Assembly: GCA_002437285.1 (NCBI GenBank)
Contig: DJOV01000039.1
Location: 1 to 34,319, forward strand
From: Prevotella sp. UBA6429
Lineage (GTDB): Bacteria; Bacteroidota; Bacteroidia; Bacteroidales; Bacteroidaceae
Direction of reading: 5' to 3'
Length of the DNA: 34,319 nt
Below are positions 16,787 through 25,882 of the stretch, piece by piece. The stretch's first letter is position 1, and each line of letters starts with the position of its first letter. Below the pieces are notes generated by a model. The model was not told the DNA's origin. It did no database searches and saw only the letters and a program-made list of their open reading frames with translations. The translations under genes were made by a program, and so were the position numbers.

Positions 16787-17389
16787 ATGGCTGGGCTGAT
16801 ACCGACAGGCATCTTCGGTGGGTCGTTCAATCCCATCCACCTGGGCCACATAGGCCTGGCGCGCGACATCCTGCGCCTCACTGACCTCAGTGAGGTGTGG
16901 TTTCTCGTGTCGCCCCTCAACCCCTTCAAGCGAGCGGCTGGCGACCTGCTCGACGACCGCCTGCGTTTCGACATGGCTCGTCAAGCCCTTGTCGACGAGC
17001 CTGGTTTGGTGGCGTCTGATTATGAGTTTGCCCTGCCCAGGCCATCCTACACGTGGCAGACGCTGGCCCATCTGCGCGAAGACTATCCCGCCCGCCGGTT
17101 CACGCTCATCATCGGAGCCGACAACTGGTTGTCGTTCAGTCGCTGGGCCCATCCCGATGACATCTTGCGCCATCATCCCATCATCGTCTATCCGCGAGAG
17201 GGTTGCCCCATCGACCGCGGCTCGCTGCCGCCCGGTGTCACCCTTGTCGACACGGGCCTCTATCCTGTCAGCAGCACGGCCGTCCGCCGGCGCGTGGCGC
17301 TTGGCCAGCCTGTCGACGGCCTTGTGCCGCCGTCGATTATTCCCATGGTCGAGCGCTACTATGACAGGGGCGCGCCCTCTGGCGAGTGA
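16787..17389 (+). CDS. nadD: Nicotinate-nucleotide adenylyltransferase
   Basis: This 200-residue enzyme adenylylates nicotinate mononucleotide to deamido-NAD in NAD synthesis. The nucleotidyltransferase motif GGSFNPIHLGHI (GSFxPxHxGH type) is near the N-terminus, and the second family motif VSSTAVRRRV (SSTxxR) lies near residue 165. LIIGADNW and WAHPDDIL are also typical. The gene lies 5 nt after gmk. The convergent GH43 gene beyond it is separated by a bidirectional terminator. Confidence 0.95.
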   Translation: MAGLIPTGIFGGSFNPIHLGHIGLARDILRLTDLSEVWFLVSPLNPFKRAAGDLLDDRLRFDMARQALVDEPGLVASDYEFALPRPSYTWQTLAHLREDYPARRFTLIIGADNWLSFSRWAHPDDILRHHPIIVYPREGCPIDRGSLPPGVTLVDTGLYPVSSTAVRRRVALGQPVDGLVPPSIIPMVERYYDRGAPSGE

Positions 17390-17491
17390 GCTCTGACAAC
17401 ATCAACCAAACTTTTGCATCATTATGCGCAGTCGGTATGAGCCCCATAAAAATCACGACAAAACGAAGTGTGCGCCACATTTGGAAAAAGG

Positions 17492-17531
17492 CAAAAGCGC
17501 CAGCCCCCATTCTTGGGAACTGGCGCTTTTG
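17492..17531. terminator. Bidirectional terminator between nadD and GH43
   Basis: CAAAAGCGCCAG (17492-17503) and CTGGCGCTTTTG (17520-17531) form a perfect 12-bp stem with an inner CCC/GGG pairing. Short T-runs lie in the stem ends on either strand. Confidence 0.85.
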
Positions 17532-17551
17532 TTGATGCCGTCGGTTGGCGC

Positions 17552-18601
17552 TTATTTGCAGCAACTCTTCTTCTCGTTGAGCTTCAGCAGGCTCTTGTAT
17601 TCTTTCTTGGTGATGCGCATGAATGAGCCGTGCTGCGGTCCGGTGACACCCTCGATGTCGACGGGGTCGTGGAAATTGCGCAGGTTCTCGTCGGCCTTGC
17701 AGATGCGATAGTGCTTGGGATTGTCGCTGTACTGGATGTAGGCCACGCGCCACGTCTTGTCACCGATGAGCTGGAAGGCGCTGGATCCCTCACAGTTCTT
17801 GCGGCCCTCGAAGCTCACGTAGTCGTGTTCCACGGGCTCACCCCAACCGTAGGTCAGGTGGTCCGACACGGCTGTGTAGATGCCCGGCTTGCCGCCCTCC
17901 TTCTTGATGAGCATGTGATATTTGCCATCGGCCAGCAGGTTGATGTCGGCGTCGATGGTGGCATAGCCCCAGTCGAAGAGCAGGCGTGGCGTGGTGAGGC
18001 GTGTGAAGTCTTTCGAGGCGTGGCTGTAGTACATGCGGTCATACTTCTCCTCGGCGCGGTTGAGCATCGAGTAGTAGATCATGTAGCCTCCGCGCTCACC
18101 GTCGGGCCACACATAGTCGGGGTCCCAGAAGATCTGCGGAGCCCACACGCGGTTGATGGTTGACCAATCCTTGTAGGGGCTCTTGGCGGTCGCCCCGTCG
18201 CAGAAGATGGACATACCCTTGCGGAAGTCGAACGTTACCGACTGCCAGTCGACGAGGTTCTTGGAACGCAGCAGGTCGATGCCGTAGTTGTCCCACTTGT
18301 GGCTCTTGGCCACACACATGTCGGTGGTCACCATGACATAGCCCTTCTTGTTCCAGGCGCGCGTGATGTAGGCGTCGCGTGTGCCACCCTCGATGCGCGC
18401 GTGCTCCTTGGGATCGAAGATAGGCTTTCCCTCGAGGATGTCCTGATAGTGATAACCGTCGCGGCTCACGGCATAGGCTGTCCACTCACCGCGGTCGCTC
18501 ATGTGGCAATAGAGATAGCCGTAGTCGCCCTTCACCGGATTTTGTGCGTGGGCGGAAAAGGTTGTTGCAGCAAGCAGGGCTGCAAGGATTATTTTTTTCA
18601 T
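17552..18601 (-). CDS. Secreted GH43 family glycosidase
   Basis: This 349-residue protein begins with a signal peptide, MKKIILAALLAATTFSAHA, which decides the start at 18601; an ATG eight codons upstream is rejected. The propeller carries GGTRDAYIT (position of the catalytic base Asp), YATIDADINLL (pKa-modulating Asp) and CEGSSAFQL (general acid Glu). The same pattern, including VWAPQIFWDP, occurs in the first GH43 domain of the divergent 1203-residue protein, so the two are probably paralogues. Arabinofuranosidase or xylosidase activity is likely; the exact substrate cannot be read. The C-terminus ends unusually in KKSCCK. The gene shares a 130-bp divergent promoter region with its partner. 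Confidence 0.85.
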   Translation of the reverse strand: MKKIILAALLAATTFSAHAQNPVKGDYGYLYCHMSDRGEWTAYAVSRDGYHYQDILEGKPIFDPKEHARIEGGTRDAYITRAWNKKGYVMVTTDMCVAKSHKWDNYGIDLLRSKNLVDWQSVTFDFRKGMSIFCDGATAKSPYKDWSTINRVWAPQIFWDPDYVWPDGERGGYMIYYSMLNRAEEKYDRMYYSHASKDFTRLTTPRLLFDWGYATIDADINLLADGKYHMLIKKEGGKPGIYTAVSDHLTYGWGEPVEHDYVSFEGRKNCEGSSAFQLIGDKTWRVAYIQYSDNPKHYRICKADENLRNFHDPVDIEGVTGPQHGSFMRITKKEYKSLLKLNEKKSCCK

Positions 18602-18622
18602 GTGGGTAGATTTTTGTTTACG

Positions 18623-18630
18623 CAAAGATA
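18623..18630 (-). promoter_or_regulatory. -7 box of the GH43 gene
   Basis: The minus strand reads TATCTTTG, giving a short leader of about 15 nt before the start at 18601. For the divergent gene only a near match, TAGTTTTA (18709-18716), is visible. Confidence 0.5.
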
Positions 18631-18731
18631 GGCATTTTATTTCTGATTGTCACAATTCTTCGCGTAAAAAACATGCTGTTTTCGTATTTATTATAAAAAA
18701 TAGGTAATTAGTTTTAATCTTAACGACGCTT

Positions 18732-21700
18732 ATGAATAAGTTATTTACGACGCTTGCGCTGTTGTTTCTCGGTGTGGCCTCACTGTGGGCTGCCGAGGGT
18801 GACAGCACTGTGGTGACCTTCGACTTCACCACGACAGCCAGTACCGACGGCGCCTACACAGGCAGCCTGAAGAATGGTGCGCGCCTGACCACCTTTGCCG
18901 GGCGGCCCGTGTTGGCGCTGGGCGACGACGGAGGCTACTTCGAGCTTGACCGGGCTTTCGGCCAAGCGCTGCGAAGCCTCAAGACGTTCTCCATCACCAC
19001 CGACGTGTTTATCCCCGAGACGACAGACACCACCCGCAACGGCAACTTCATCTGGTGCTTCGCCAACTCGTCGACGACGGGCTACCTGTTCTACAGTGCC
19101 AAGGGCCAGCGCTACGCCATCTCCAAGACCACCTACACCGGTGAGGAGAAGGTGCCGGTGCGCGCCACCATGATGCCCAAGCTCGGGCGGTGGTTCAACG
19201 TGGCCGTCATCATGCGCCCCAACGGCCGTCTCTATGTCAACATCAATGGCTCGAGTGCCGCCGCGGCCAAGGTGTCGACGACGCCCGCCGACCTCAACGA
19301 GCTGGTGCAGAACTATCTCGGCCGGAGCTGCTACAGCGGTGACGCGCCGCTGAAGGGTGCCATGTACCACAACTTCAAGCTGTGGAACTATGACATCATG
19401 TCGTCAGAGCTGAAGGATATCAGAACAGATGCCGAGCGAACCGCCATGAACGCCTACATCGACTCAGTGGCCCAGGCCCGCAAGGACTCGCTCCAGCAGA
19501 TTGAGGACGAGAAGACACTGGCCACCTTCACCATGGGTGACCTGCACCATCTCATGGACAACGTGGACCTGCCGTCCACCTTCCAGGGTGGAACGGTGGA
19601 GTGGACCACCAGCGACGCCAGCGTCATCACGTCCGACGGCATCATCACACGTCCGCCCTTCGGAGCCCAGGAGGCGACCGCCACGCTGACGGCCCACCTC
19701 TCGCTGCGCAACGCCCGTGTCGAGAAGCGGTTTGAGGTGTCGGTCATGCCCAACCTTTCTGAGGAGGAGAGCCTGGCCTATGACCTCGAGAACCTGACGC
19801 TGAGCAACAAGCGCAACAATCTTTACGACCAACTGGTGCTTCCTACCGTGGGACGCCTGGGCTCGGTCATCACCTGGAAGTCGGGCGACACCGAGTGGCT
19901 GTCTGACAACGGGCGCGTGCTGAAAGCGTCGGAGACGGAGAAGCATCATGTGACGCTCACCGCCACCCTGTTCCGCGGACAGCTTCGACAGACGAAGACG
20001 TTCGATGTATACATCCATCAGCAGGAGCCCTATAAGAACTATCTCTTTGTCTATTTCCCCAGCAACGATAACGAGAACCTCTACTACGCCATCTCTGAGG
20101 ACGGCTACAACTACACACCGCTCAACAATGGACGGGCGTTCCTCAAGGCTGACACCACCACGGTCATGGGCGGCCTGCGCGACCCCCACATCCTGCGGGG
20201 TGAGGACGGGTGGTTCTACATGGCCGTCACCGACATGAAGTGCGCGCTCGGCTGGAGCAGCAACCGCGGCCTCGTCCTGATGAAGTCGAAGGACCTCATC
20301 CATTGGACCCACCACACCGTACACTTCCCGACGAAGTATGCCGGCACATCGTTTGCCAACGTCACACGCGTCTGGGCGCCCGAGACCATCTGGGACCCGA
20401 AGGCCAAGAAGTACATGGTCTACTTCTCCCTGCTCACCAACGACGGCACCATCCGCTACGACAAGGACTACTACTGCTATGCCAACGCCGACTTCAGCGA
20501 CCTGGAGGGTGAGCCCACCTATCTCTACGACCGCGGATCGGCCACCATCGACATGGACATCGTCTACAATGAGACCGACTCGCTCTATCATGGCTTCTTC
20601 AAGAACGAGGGCCAGGGCGGCATCTGCCAGGTCACCGCACGCACGCTCACCGCTCCCGAAGGCGCACCCCTCGGGAGCCAATGGTCGGCACCGTCGGCCA
20701 CGCTCCAGCAGACCACCGAGGCTGTGGAGGGCGCAGGCGTGTTTAAGCTCATCAACAAGGACAGTTGGGTGCTGATGTACGACTGCTACACGGCAGGCCA
20801 CTACCAGTTCTGCTCCAGCTCGGACCTCAACACATTCAAGTTTGTGCAGAACACCGCCACGTCGGGTGCCTTCACGCCTCGCCATGGCACGGTCATCCCC
20901 ATCACTGCCGAGGAGACGGAGGCCCTGCTCGCCGCTTTCTCGCCCGAGAAGGCCGCCACGTTGGCCCTTCAGGGTGCCAATGATGTGAATGTGAAGCAGG
21001 AGAACGTGTCGATCACGGCCACATCGGCCTTCATCCCCGTGGAGCAGGGCACTGACCTGAGCCACTACGATCCCCAGTTGGAGGTGAGCCTCGGCGCCAC
21101 CGTCACGCCCCAGGGACCGCAGGACTTCACCAAGGGCGCGGTGAACTACACCGTGAGCCATGGCGCGGCATCGAAGACCTATGCTGTGACTGTCGAGGCC
21201 GACGGCAACCCCATCCTGCCAGGCTTCCACGCCGATCCGGAGGTGCTGGCCTCACGCAAGACCGGGCGGTTCTATGTCTATCCCACCACTGACGGTTACG
21301 CCAGTTGGGGCGGTTCCTATTTTGATGTGTTCTCCAGTCCCGACCTGGTGCACTTCACCAATGAGGGCACCATCCTCAACCTCAAGAGCGGCGGCGATGT
21401 GGCATGGGCCACGGGCAACGCCTGGGCGCCGTGCATCGAGGAGAAATGGATGGATGGCAAGTGGAAATACTTTTTCTACTTCAGCGGACAAAACCCGAGC
21501 TTGAACAAGAAGACCCTGGGCGTGGCCGTGGCCGACAATCCCACAGGTCCCTTCAAGGCTGCCGCCAAGCCCATCGTGTCGGCCACCAGCGGCGGACAGA
21601 TGATTGACTCGGACGTCTTCACCGACCCCGAGTCGGGACAGACCTATTTCTACTATGGCAACGGACAGATGCACTACCGCCTGCTGGCCGACGACATGAT

Positions 21701-22343
21701 GTCGACCGTGGGCAATGAGTACACGATCACACCCAGTGGCGGAACGCTCCAAAACTATGCTTACCGTGAGGGCACCTACGTGTTCTATCGCAACGGCATC
21801 TACTATTTCCTCTGGAGTGTCGACGACACGGGCTCGCCCAACTATCATGTGGCCTACGGCACCGCCAAGTCGCCCACAGGCCCGATTGAGGTGGCGGCCG
21901 ATCCCATCGTCCTCATCCAGGACCCGTCGAAGGAGATCTATGGCCCCGCGCACAACTCAGTGGTCAACGTGCCCGGCACCGATGACTGGTACATCGTCTA
22001 CCACCGCATCAACAAGCACTATCTCAACAACAGCCCCGGCGTCCACCGCGAGGTGTGTGTTGACAAGTTGACCTTCGACGACCGCGGACGCATCAACCGC
22101 GTGACGCCGACGCGTGAAGGCATCGCCCCCGTCGACAACAGCAAGCTCATCGAGGACGCCACGGCCATCGCCCTGCCTGAGGACGGCATGACAGCTGGCG
22201 GCACGGCCAAGGTCGTCGGCGTGACCTATTACAGCGTGGACGGCACTTGCCTTGGCGCGACCGCACCGCAGGCCCACGGCATCTACGTGCGCAAGGAGAC
22301 GCGGGCCGACGGCTCCACGCGTAGCCTGAAGATCGTGAGATAA
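18732..22343 (+). CDS. Large secreted protein with two GH43 domains and a LamG domain
   Basis: This 1203-residue protein begins with a signal peptide (MNKLFTTLALLFLGVASLWA). Visible order: a LamG/concanavalin-like domain (about 25-215), two atypical bacterial Ig-like repeats (about 255-425, each with a TW-x-S-x-D-type segment), a GH43 domain (430-735; GLRDPHIL, SATIDMDIV, VEGAGVFKL), another Ig-like linker (750-825), a second GH43 domain (826-1135; FHADPEVL, MIDSDVFTDPE, YREGTYVFY), and a C-terminal tail (about 1160-1203; VTYYSVDGTCLG, GIYVRKE). The tail resembles type IX secretion sorting domains of Prevotella. Both GH43 domains keep the three catalytic acids. Two debranching activities on one arabinan- or xylan-like substrate are plausible. 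The gene is divergent from a GH43 paralogue. Confidence 0.88.
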   Translation: MNKLFTTLALLFLGVASLWAAEGDSTVVTFDFTTTASTDGAYTGSLKNGARLTTFAGRPVLALGDDGGYFELDRAFGQALRSLKTFSITTDVFIPETTDTTRNGNFIWCFANSSTTGYLFYSAKGQRYAISKTTYTGEEKVPVRATMMPKLGRWFNVAVIMRPNGRLYVNINGSSAAAAKVSTTPADLNELVQNYLGRSCYSGDAPLKGAMYHNFKLWNYDIMSSELKDIRTDAERTAMNAYIDSVAQARKDSLQQIEDEKTLATFTMGDLHHLMDNVDLPSTFQGGTVEWTTSDASVITSDGIITRPPFGAQEATATLTAHLSLRNARVEKRFEVSVMPNLSEEESLAYDLENLTLSNKRNNLYDQLVLPTVGRLGSVITWKSGDTEWLSDNGRVLKASETEKHHVTLTATLFRGQLRQTKTFDVYIHQQEPYKNYLFVYFPSNDNENLYYAISEDGYNYTPLNNGRAFLKADTTTVMGGLRDPHILRGEDGWFYMAVTDMKCALGWSSNRGLVLMKSKDLIHWTHHTVHFPTKYAGTSFANVTRVWAPETIWDPKAKKYMVYFSLLTNDGTIRYDKDYYCYANADFSDLEGEPTYLYDRGSATIDMDIVYNETDSLYHGFFKNEGQGGICQVTARTLTAPEGAPLGSQWSAPSATLQQTTEAVEGAGVFKLINKDSWVLMYDCYTAGHYQFCSSSDLNTFKFVQNTATSGAFTPRHGTVIPITAEETEALLAAFSPEKAATLALQGANDVNVKQENVSITATSAFIPVEQGTDLSHYDPQLEVSLGATVTPQGPQDFTKGAVNYTVSHGAASKTYAVTVEADGNPILPGFHADPEVLASRKTGRFYVYPTTDGYASWGGSYFDVFSSPDLVHFTNEGTILNLKSGGDVAWATGNAWAPCIEEKWMDGKWKYFFYFSGQNPSLNKKTLGVAVADNPTGPFKAAAKPIVSATSGGQMIDSDVFTDPESGQTYFYYGNGQMHYRLLADDMMSTVGNEYTITPSGGTLQNYAYREGTYVFYRNGIYYFLWSVDDTGSPNYHVAYGTAKSPTGPIEVAADPIVLIQDPSKEIYGPAHNSVVNVPGTDDWYIVYHRINKHYLNNSPGVHREVCVDKLTFDDRGRINRVTPTREGIAPVDNSKLIEDATAIALPEDGMTAGGTAKVVGVTYYSVDGTCLGATAPQAHGIYVRKETRADGSTRSLKIVR

Positions 22344-22380
22344 GTCAGGCACTTACGGGGTCATCCCCATGAGACGGCAT

Positions 22381-22435
22381 ACAAAAAAACGAGCTCCTGT
22401 TCCTTGACCAGTGGTCGGGTGAACAGGAGCTCGTT
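22381..22435 (-). terminator. Terminator of the ogt-helicase operon
   Basis: A 15-bp perfect stem (22388-22402 with 22421-22435; AACGAGCTCCTGTTC) is followed on the minus strand by a run of seven T. It lies 16 nt beyond the helicase stop codon. It also sits between convergent genes but has no T-run on the plus side. Confidence 0.9.
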
Positions 22436-22450
22436 GCGTTAGGGAGGACC

Positions 22451-25400
22451 TTATTGCTCTTCCATGAAGCCGCCGTTCTGCTTGACGAAGCGGATGAGCC
22501 GGTCGAAGACGGGACTCCGCTGGAGCGTGCCGACGTTGCCCGTGAGGATGAGCTGCTTGCGCGCCCGGGTGAGGGCCACGTTGAGCTTGCGGTCGATGAC
22601 GTGTCCCTCCTCGACGAACGAGTTGGCCGTCAGGAAGTCGAGCTGGTAACGCTGCTGGATGGTGAACGAATAGATGATGACGTCGCGTTGCGACCCTTGG
22701 TATCGCTCTACGGTGTCGATGCTGATGTCGGCCAGCTCGGGCATGCCGAGACGCTCTATCTCCTTGCGTATCATGGCTATCTGGTTGCGGTATGGCACGA
22801 TGACCCCCACGGTCTTGGTGGCGTCGAACCGGTCGCCGTAGAAGTGGCGTGTGCGCCTGAGCACGTCGGCCACGATGCGGGCCTCGTCGGTGTTGACCTT
22901 GTCGGAGATGTCGGGGCGGCGGCAGTCGGCAGAGGCGATGAACAGCAATCGATGCTCCGCGAGCGCTTGGTCGAGCCAGTCGCCTGCCGTGGGCGTATAG
23001 TCCAATGAGGCCTCGCGCTGGTGGGCGAGGGGCACGGGACGCAGATGCTCGGTGAAATAGAACTCATGGTTGGGAAACTCCGCTATCGCCGGGTGCATGC
23101 GTCCCTGGCGGGAGAGCACGCCCGTGAAGTCGGTGCGGTGGTTTGTCTGCTCGATGCGGATGAGCCGTTCGAAGAGCGAGTTGCGGCAGTCGGTGAGGCC
23201 GATGGCGTTGAGCTGCGGGTCGTCGACGACCGACAGGGCCGAGTCTTGCTGCACCACGGCCGGCAGCTGCTTGTAGTCGCCGATGAGGATAAACTTCTCA
23301 GGTTGGGTCAGCAGCCCCACGATGCCCGGTTCCAGAATCTGGCTGGCCTCGTCGACGATGGCCAGGTCGAAGTGCTTCAGGGTGAAGAGGTAGCTGCGGT
23401 TGAGCAGGGTCGACGTAGTGCCGACGATGACCTGTGTGTCGAGGATTTTCCCCTTGATTTCCGCCAACTTGCCATATTGCTCCAGGGCATGGTCGAGCAA
23501 GTGGTCGCGGTAGCGCCGGTCGCAGGTGTACTCATTGCCGATGCGCAGGAAGTCGATGCCGTTGTCGCAGAGCATGCCGCATATCTCGTCCACGGCACGG
23601 TTGGTGTAGGCCATGAGCAGCACGTTCTTGCGCTGTCCGCCCGGTGTCCCGGCATCTTGGTCACCACAGGCAGGTGCGATGGTCTCCCTGACGAGGTATT
23701 GCAGCGCCATGCTCGTCTTGCCTGTCCCCGGCGGTCCGACGAGCAGGAAGTAGTCATTGGCTTGCATGGCTCGCAGGATGATGCCGTCGTAGGCCGGGTT
23801 GTAGCTTCGGCTCAGTTCAATGGTCTTGTCGCCTTGTGGCGCGCGTTGCCCGAGCAGCAGCTGGCGCTTCTCGGCAGGGCCGCTGATGAGCTGCTGCAGG
23901 CTCCGCAGGGCTGCCGTGGCGTTGCCTCCGGCGCCGGCATGCTCAATGCACCACAGCACCCGTTGCTCGCCTGTGGTGTTGCGCCGGCCCGCCGCTTCGA
24001 AGATGTCAGGGTTTTGCTGCCCGTCGCTCAGGTGCACCGTCACCTGGTCGGAGCGTATCTCGGTGAGCGCCGCACGGAAGAGCAAGGCTCGCCTGACATC
24101 AGGCTGGGTGCCCTCGAGATAAGGATAAAGATAAACCGCATCGCCCAGGCGGAAGTTGGGCAGGAAGTCTTCGCCCTGGTCAGGCACGTTGAGGGTGATG
24201 GTGTCGTAGCCGTTGTAGGTAGACGACCGTTGCTTGTCGGTGATGCGCAGGTCGGTGTAGATGTTGCCCGTCTCCTTCTTCTCGGTGATGGGCATGTTCC
24301 AGAGGTCGGCGGTGGCGTTGCCCGTGCCCTCGACGACACCCAGTCGGCTGGCCAGTTGCTCGCGATAGACGAAGTCGGCCATGCGGCAGAAGTAGCTGTG
24401 CGTGAGAGGGTCCATGTCGTGCAAGGGCGTGGTGACGGCACACAGTTGCGGATAGAGCCATTTGTTCCACAGGTTCTCGTTGACGGGCTGGGTGCGCAGC
24501 GCAAGGGGCTGCAGCCAGCCGATGACCGTGGCGAAACCACCGTTGCGGCCCATGCTGACCTCCATTGCCACAATCTGGTTGCGCAGGTTGATGGCCTCGT
24601 CGATGAGCTTGCGGTAGTAGGTGGCCCGTGGCAGGCCAGCGGGCATGGCATATTTGGAGTAGAGCAACCGTCCGTCGATGCTGTTGTAGGGCAGTGAGAA
24701 GTTGCGGCTCAGACACTCGTAGTAGAGCAGCAACTGCACGTAGTGTTGCTCGGTGAGCATGCTGCCGTGTGTCATGGGGTTGCCGCGGTCGATGGCGTAG
24801 TTCTTGCCCGACTTCTGCTCGACCAGCAACCGCAGGTCGGTCGTCATGAGGTCTATGCGTCCCTGCAGTCCCATCTGCTCGCAGACGAAGCTCGGCTCAA
24901 GGATGGCCTTGTGCCGGTCGTATGCCGACCGGAAAAGCATGTCGACCGCCTGGCTGATGTTTCTCACCTGTGTTTGTGCCTCTTGGTGGAAGGGCTCGCG
25001 CTGGTTGAGGTCCTGGCAGGTGCAGTATTCGAGGGCCTTCTCGCGGAAGTTGGTCTTGAAGGTCTCACGCCAGTCGTAACCGTCGCCCCGGTTGATGATG
25101 TCATCGAGGGCGCTTCCCGCGAAGTTTCCGATGAGGATGGCTTGTGAGTTGGCCTGTGGCTTCAGCCGGTTGATGGTGTAGACGAGTGGTGAGTGGCCGT
25201 AGGGCGTGAAGCAAGCCGCCAGCGAACTGATGTCGATGAGGAAGTCGGGCTCCACGATGACTTGTCGCGCCTGACACAAGTCGCTGCCGGGCTCAGTTGT
25301 CACGTCGATGAGGTTGACCTGCGTTCCCTCGTGCAGCAGGTTGCGCAAGTCGTCATGCTTGTCCATGCTGCAATCCACGCGTAGCGTCTGCTCGCCGGTG

Positions 25401-25870
25401 CCTTGCGCCATCTCCACGGTGACGATGCCGTCAGTCACCTTGCGCACCACACCCCTCACGCAGCGGTAGTCGAGTCGTTGCCTTGTGCCTTGTGGCCGGC
25501 GTGTCATGGGAATCTTGCCGATGAGCTCTGCGGGCAGGTCGGTGTCGAACACCTTGGAGATGAAGACAGCCAGCGCGCGGCAGTCTTGCAGCAACTCCTC
25601 GCGGGCGAGTGGCTCCGCGCTGTTGGAGTCGTGGCGCATCTTTTGGATATCGAAATAGTCGGCCGGGCCGATGTGCCGTTGCTTGCAGAGCACGTCGACC
25701 TTGGAGAAGAGCGAGCCGATGGCTTCGGTGGTGCCAGCCAGTCCGGCTGCACAGGTGAGCACCAGTGTCTCGTGCATCAGCTTGTTGAGCGTGGCGGGAG
25801 CCGCATCGTTGGCGCAGGCGATATAGGCCACACGATGGAACAGCTCGGCGGCGGTGATGTTGGAAGTCAT
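22451..25870 (-). CDS. Dna2-like nuclease-helicase (RecB-type nuclease plus SF1 helicase)
   Basis: This 1139-residue protein has a RecB-like PD-(D/E)XK nuclease module followed by an SF1B helicase. The nuclease core reads GRIDLM (Asp near 337), LLVEQKSGK (E-x-K near 352) and HYVQLLLYYE (Q-x3-Y motif). The helicase has Walker A GPPGTGKTS near 711, Walker B DEAS near 839, QLPAVVQQDS, and motif VI NVALTRARKQL near 1098. This order matches eukaryotic Dna2 and related prokaryotic proteins that process DNA ends and flaps. The four-Cys Fe-S pattern of Dna2 is not evident. It starts 12 nt after ogt, so it is probably cotranscribed with this repair gene. Roles in repair or phage defence are both possible; neither is shown by the sequence. 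Confidence 0.85.
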   Translation of the reverse strand: MTSNITAAELFHRVAYIACANDAAPATLNKLMHETLVLTCAAGLAGTTEAIGSLFSKVDVLCKQRHIGPADYFDIQKMRHDSNSAEPLAREELLQDCRALAVFISKVFDTDLPAELIGKIPMTRRPQGTRQRLDYRCVRGVVRKVTDGIVTVEMAQGTGEQTLRVDCSMDKHDDLRNLLHEGTQVNLIDVTTEPGSDLCQARQVIVEPDFLIDISSLAACFTPYGHSPLVYTINRLKPQANSQAILIGNFAGSALDDIINRGDGYDWRETFKTNFREKALEYCTCQDLNQREPFHQEAQTQVRNISQAVDMLFRSAYDRHKAILEPSFVCEQMGLQGRIDLMTTDLRLLVEQKSGKNYAIDRGNPMTHGSMLTEQHYVQLLLYYECLSRNFSLPYNSIDGRLLYSKYAMPAGLPRATYYRKLIDEAINLRNQIVAMEVSMGRNGGFATVIGWLQPLALRTQPVNENLWNKWLYPQLCAVTTPLHDMDPLTHSYFCRMADFVYREQLASRLGVVEGTGNATADLWNMPITEKKETGNIYTDLRITDKQRSSTYNGYDTITLNVPDQGEDFLPNFRLGDAVYLYPYLEGTQPDVRRALLFRAALTEIRSDQVTVHLSDGQQNPDIFEAAGRRNTTGEQRVLWCIEHAGAGGNATAALRSLQQLISGPAEKRQLLLGQRAPQGDKTIELSRSYNPAYDGIILRAMQANDYFLLVGPPGTGKTSMALQYLVRETIAPACGDQDAGTPGGQRKNVLLMAYTNRAVDEICGMLCDNGIDFLRIGNEYTCDRRYRDHLLDHALEQYGKLAEIKGKILDTQVIVGTTSTLLNRSYLFTLKHFDLAIVDEASQILEPGIVGLLTQPEKFILIGDYKQLPAVVQQDSALSVVDDPQLNAIGLTDCRNSLFERLIRIEQTNHRTDFTGVLSRQGRMHPAIAEFPNHEFYFTEHLRPVPLAHQREASLDYTPTAGDWLDQALAEHRLLFIASADCRRPDISDKVNTDEARIVADVLRRTRHFYGDRFDATKTVGVIVPYRNQIAMIRKEIERLGMPELADISIDTVERYQGSQRDVIIYSFTIQQRYQLDFLTANSFVEEGHVIDRKLNVALTRARKQLILTGNVGTLQRSPVFDRLIRFVKQNGGFMEEQ

Positions 25871-25882
25871 GGCGGGTGGGGG

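Noticed and set aside
19464..21230. Open frame of 588 codons on the minus strand inside the large GH43 gene
   Set aside because: It is fully antisense to a gene with recognised domains; its protein is rich in Val, Gly, His and Leu without motifs, as expected from antisense of GC-rich codons.
23021..24697. Open frame of 558 codons on the plus strand inside the helicase gene
   Set aside because: Antisense to the nuclease-helicase, no recognisable domain, biased composition.
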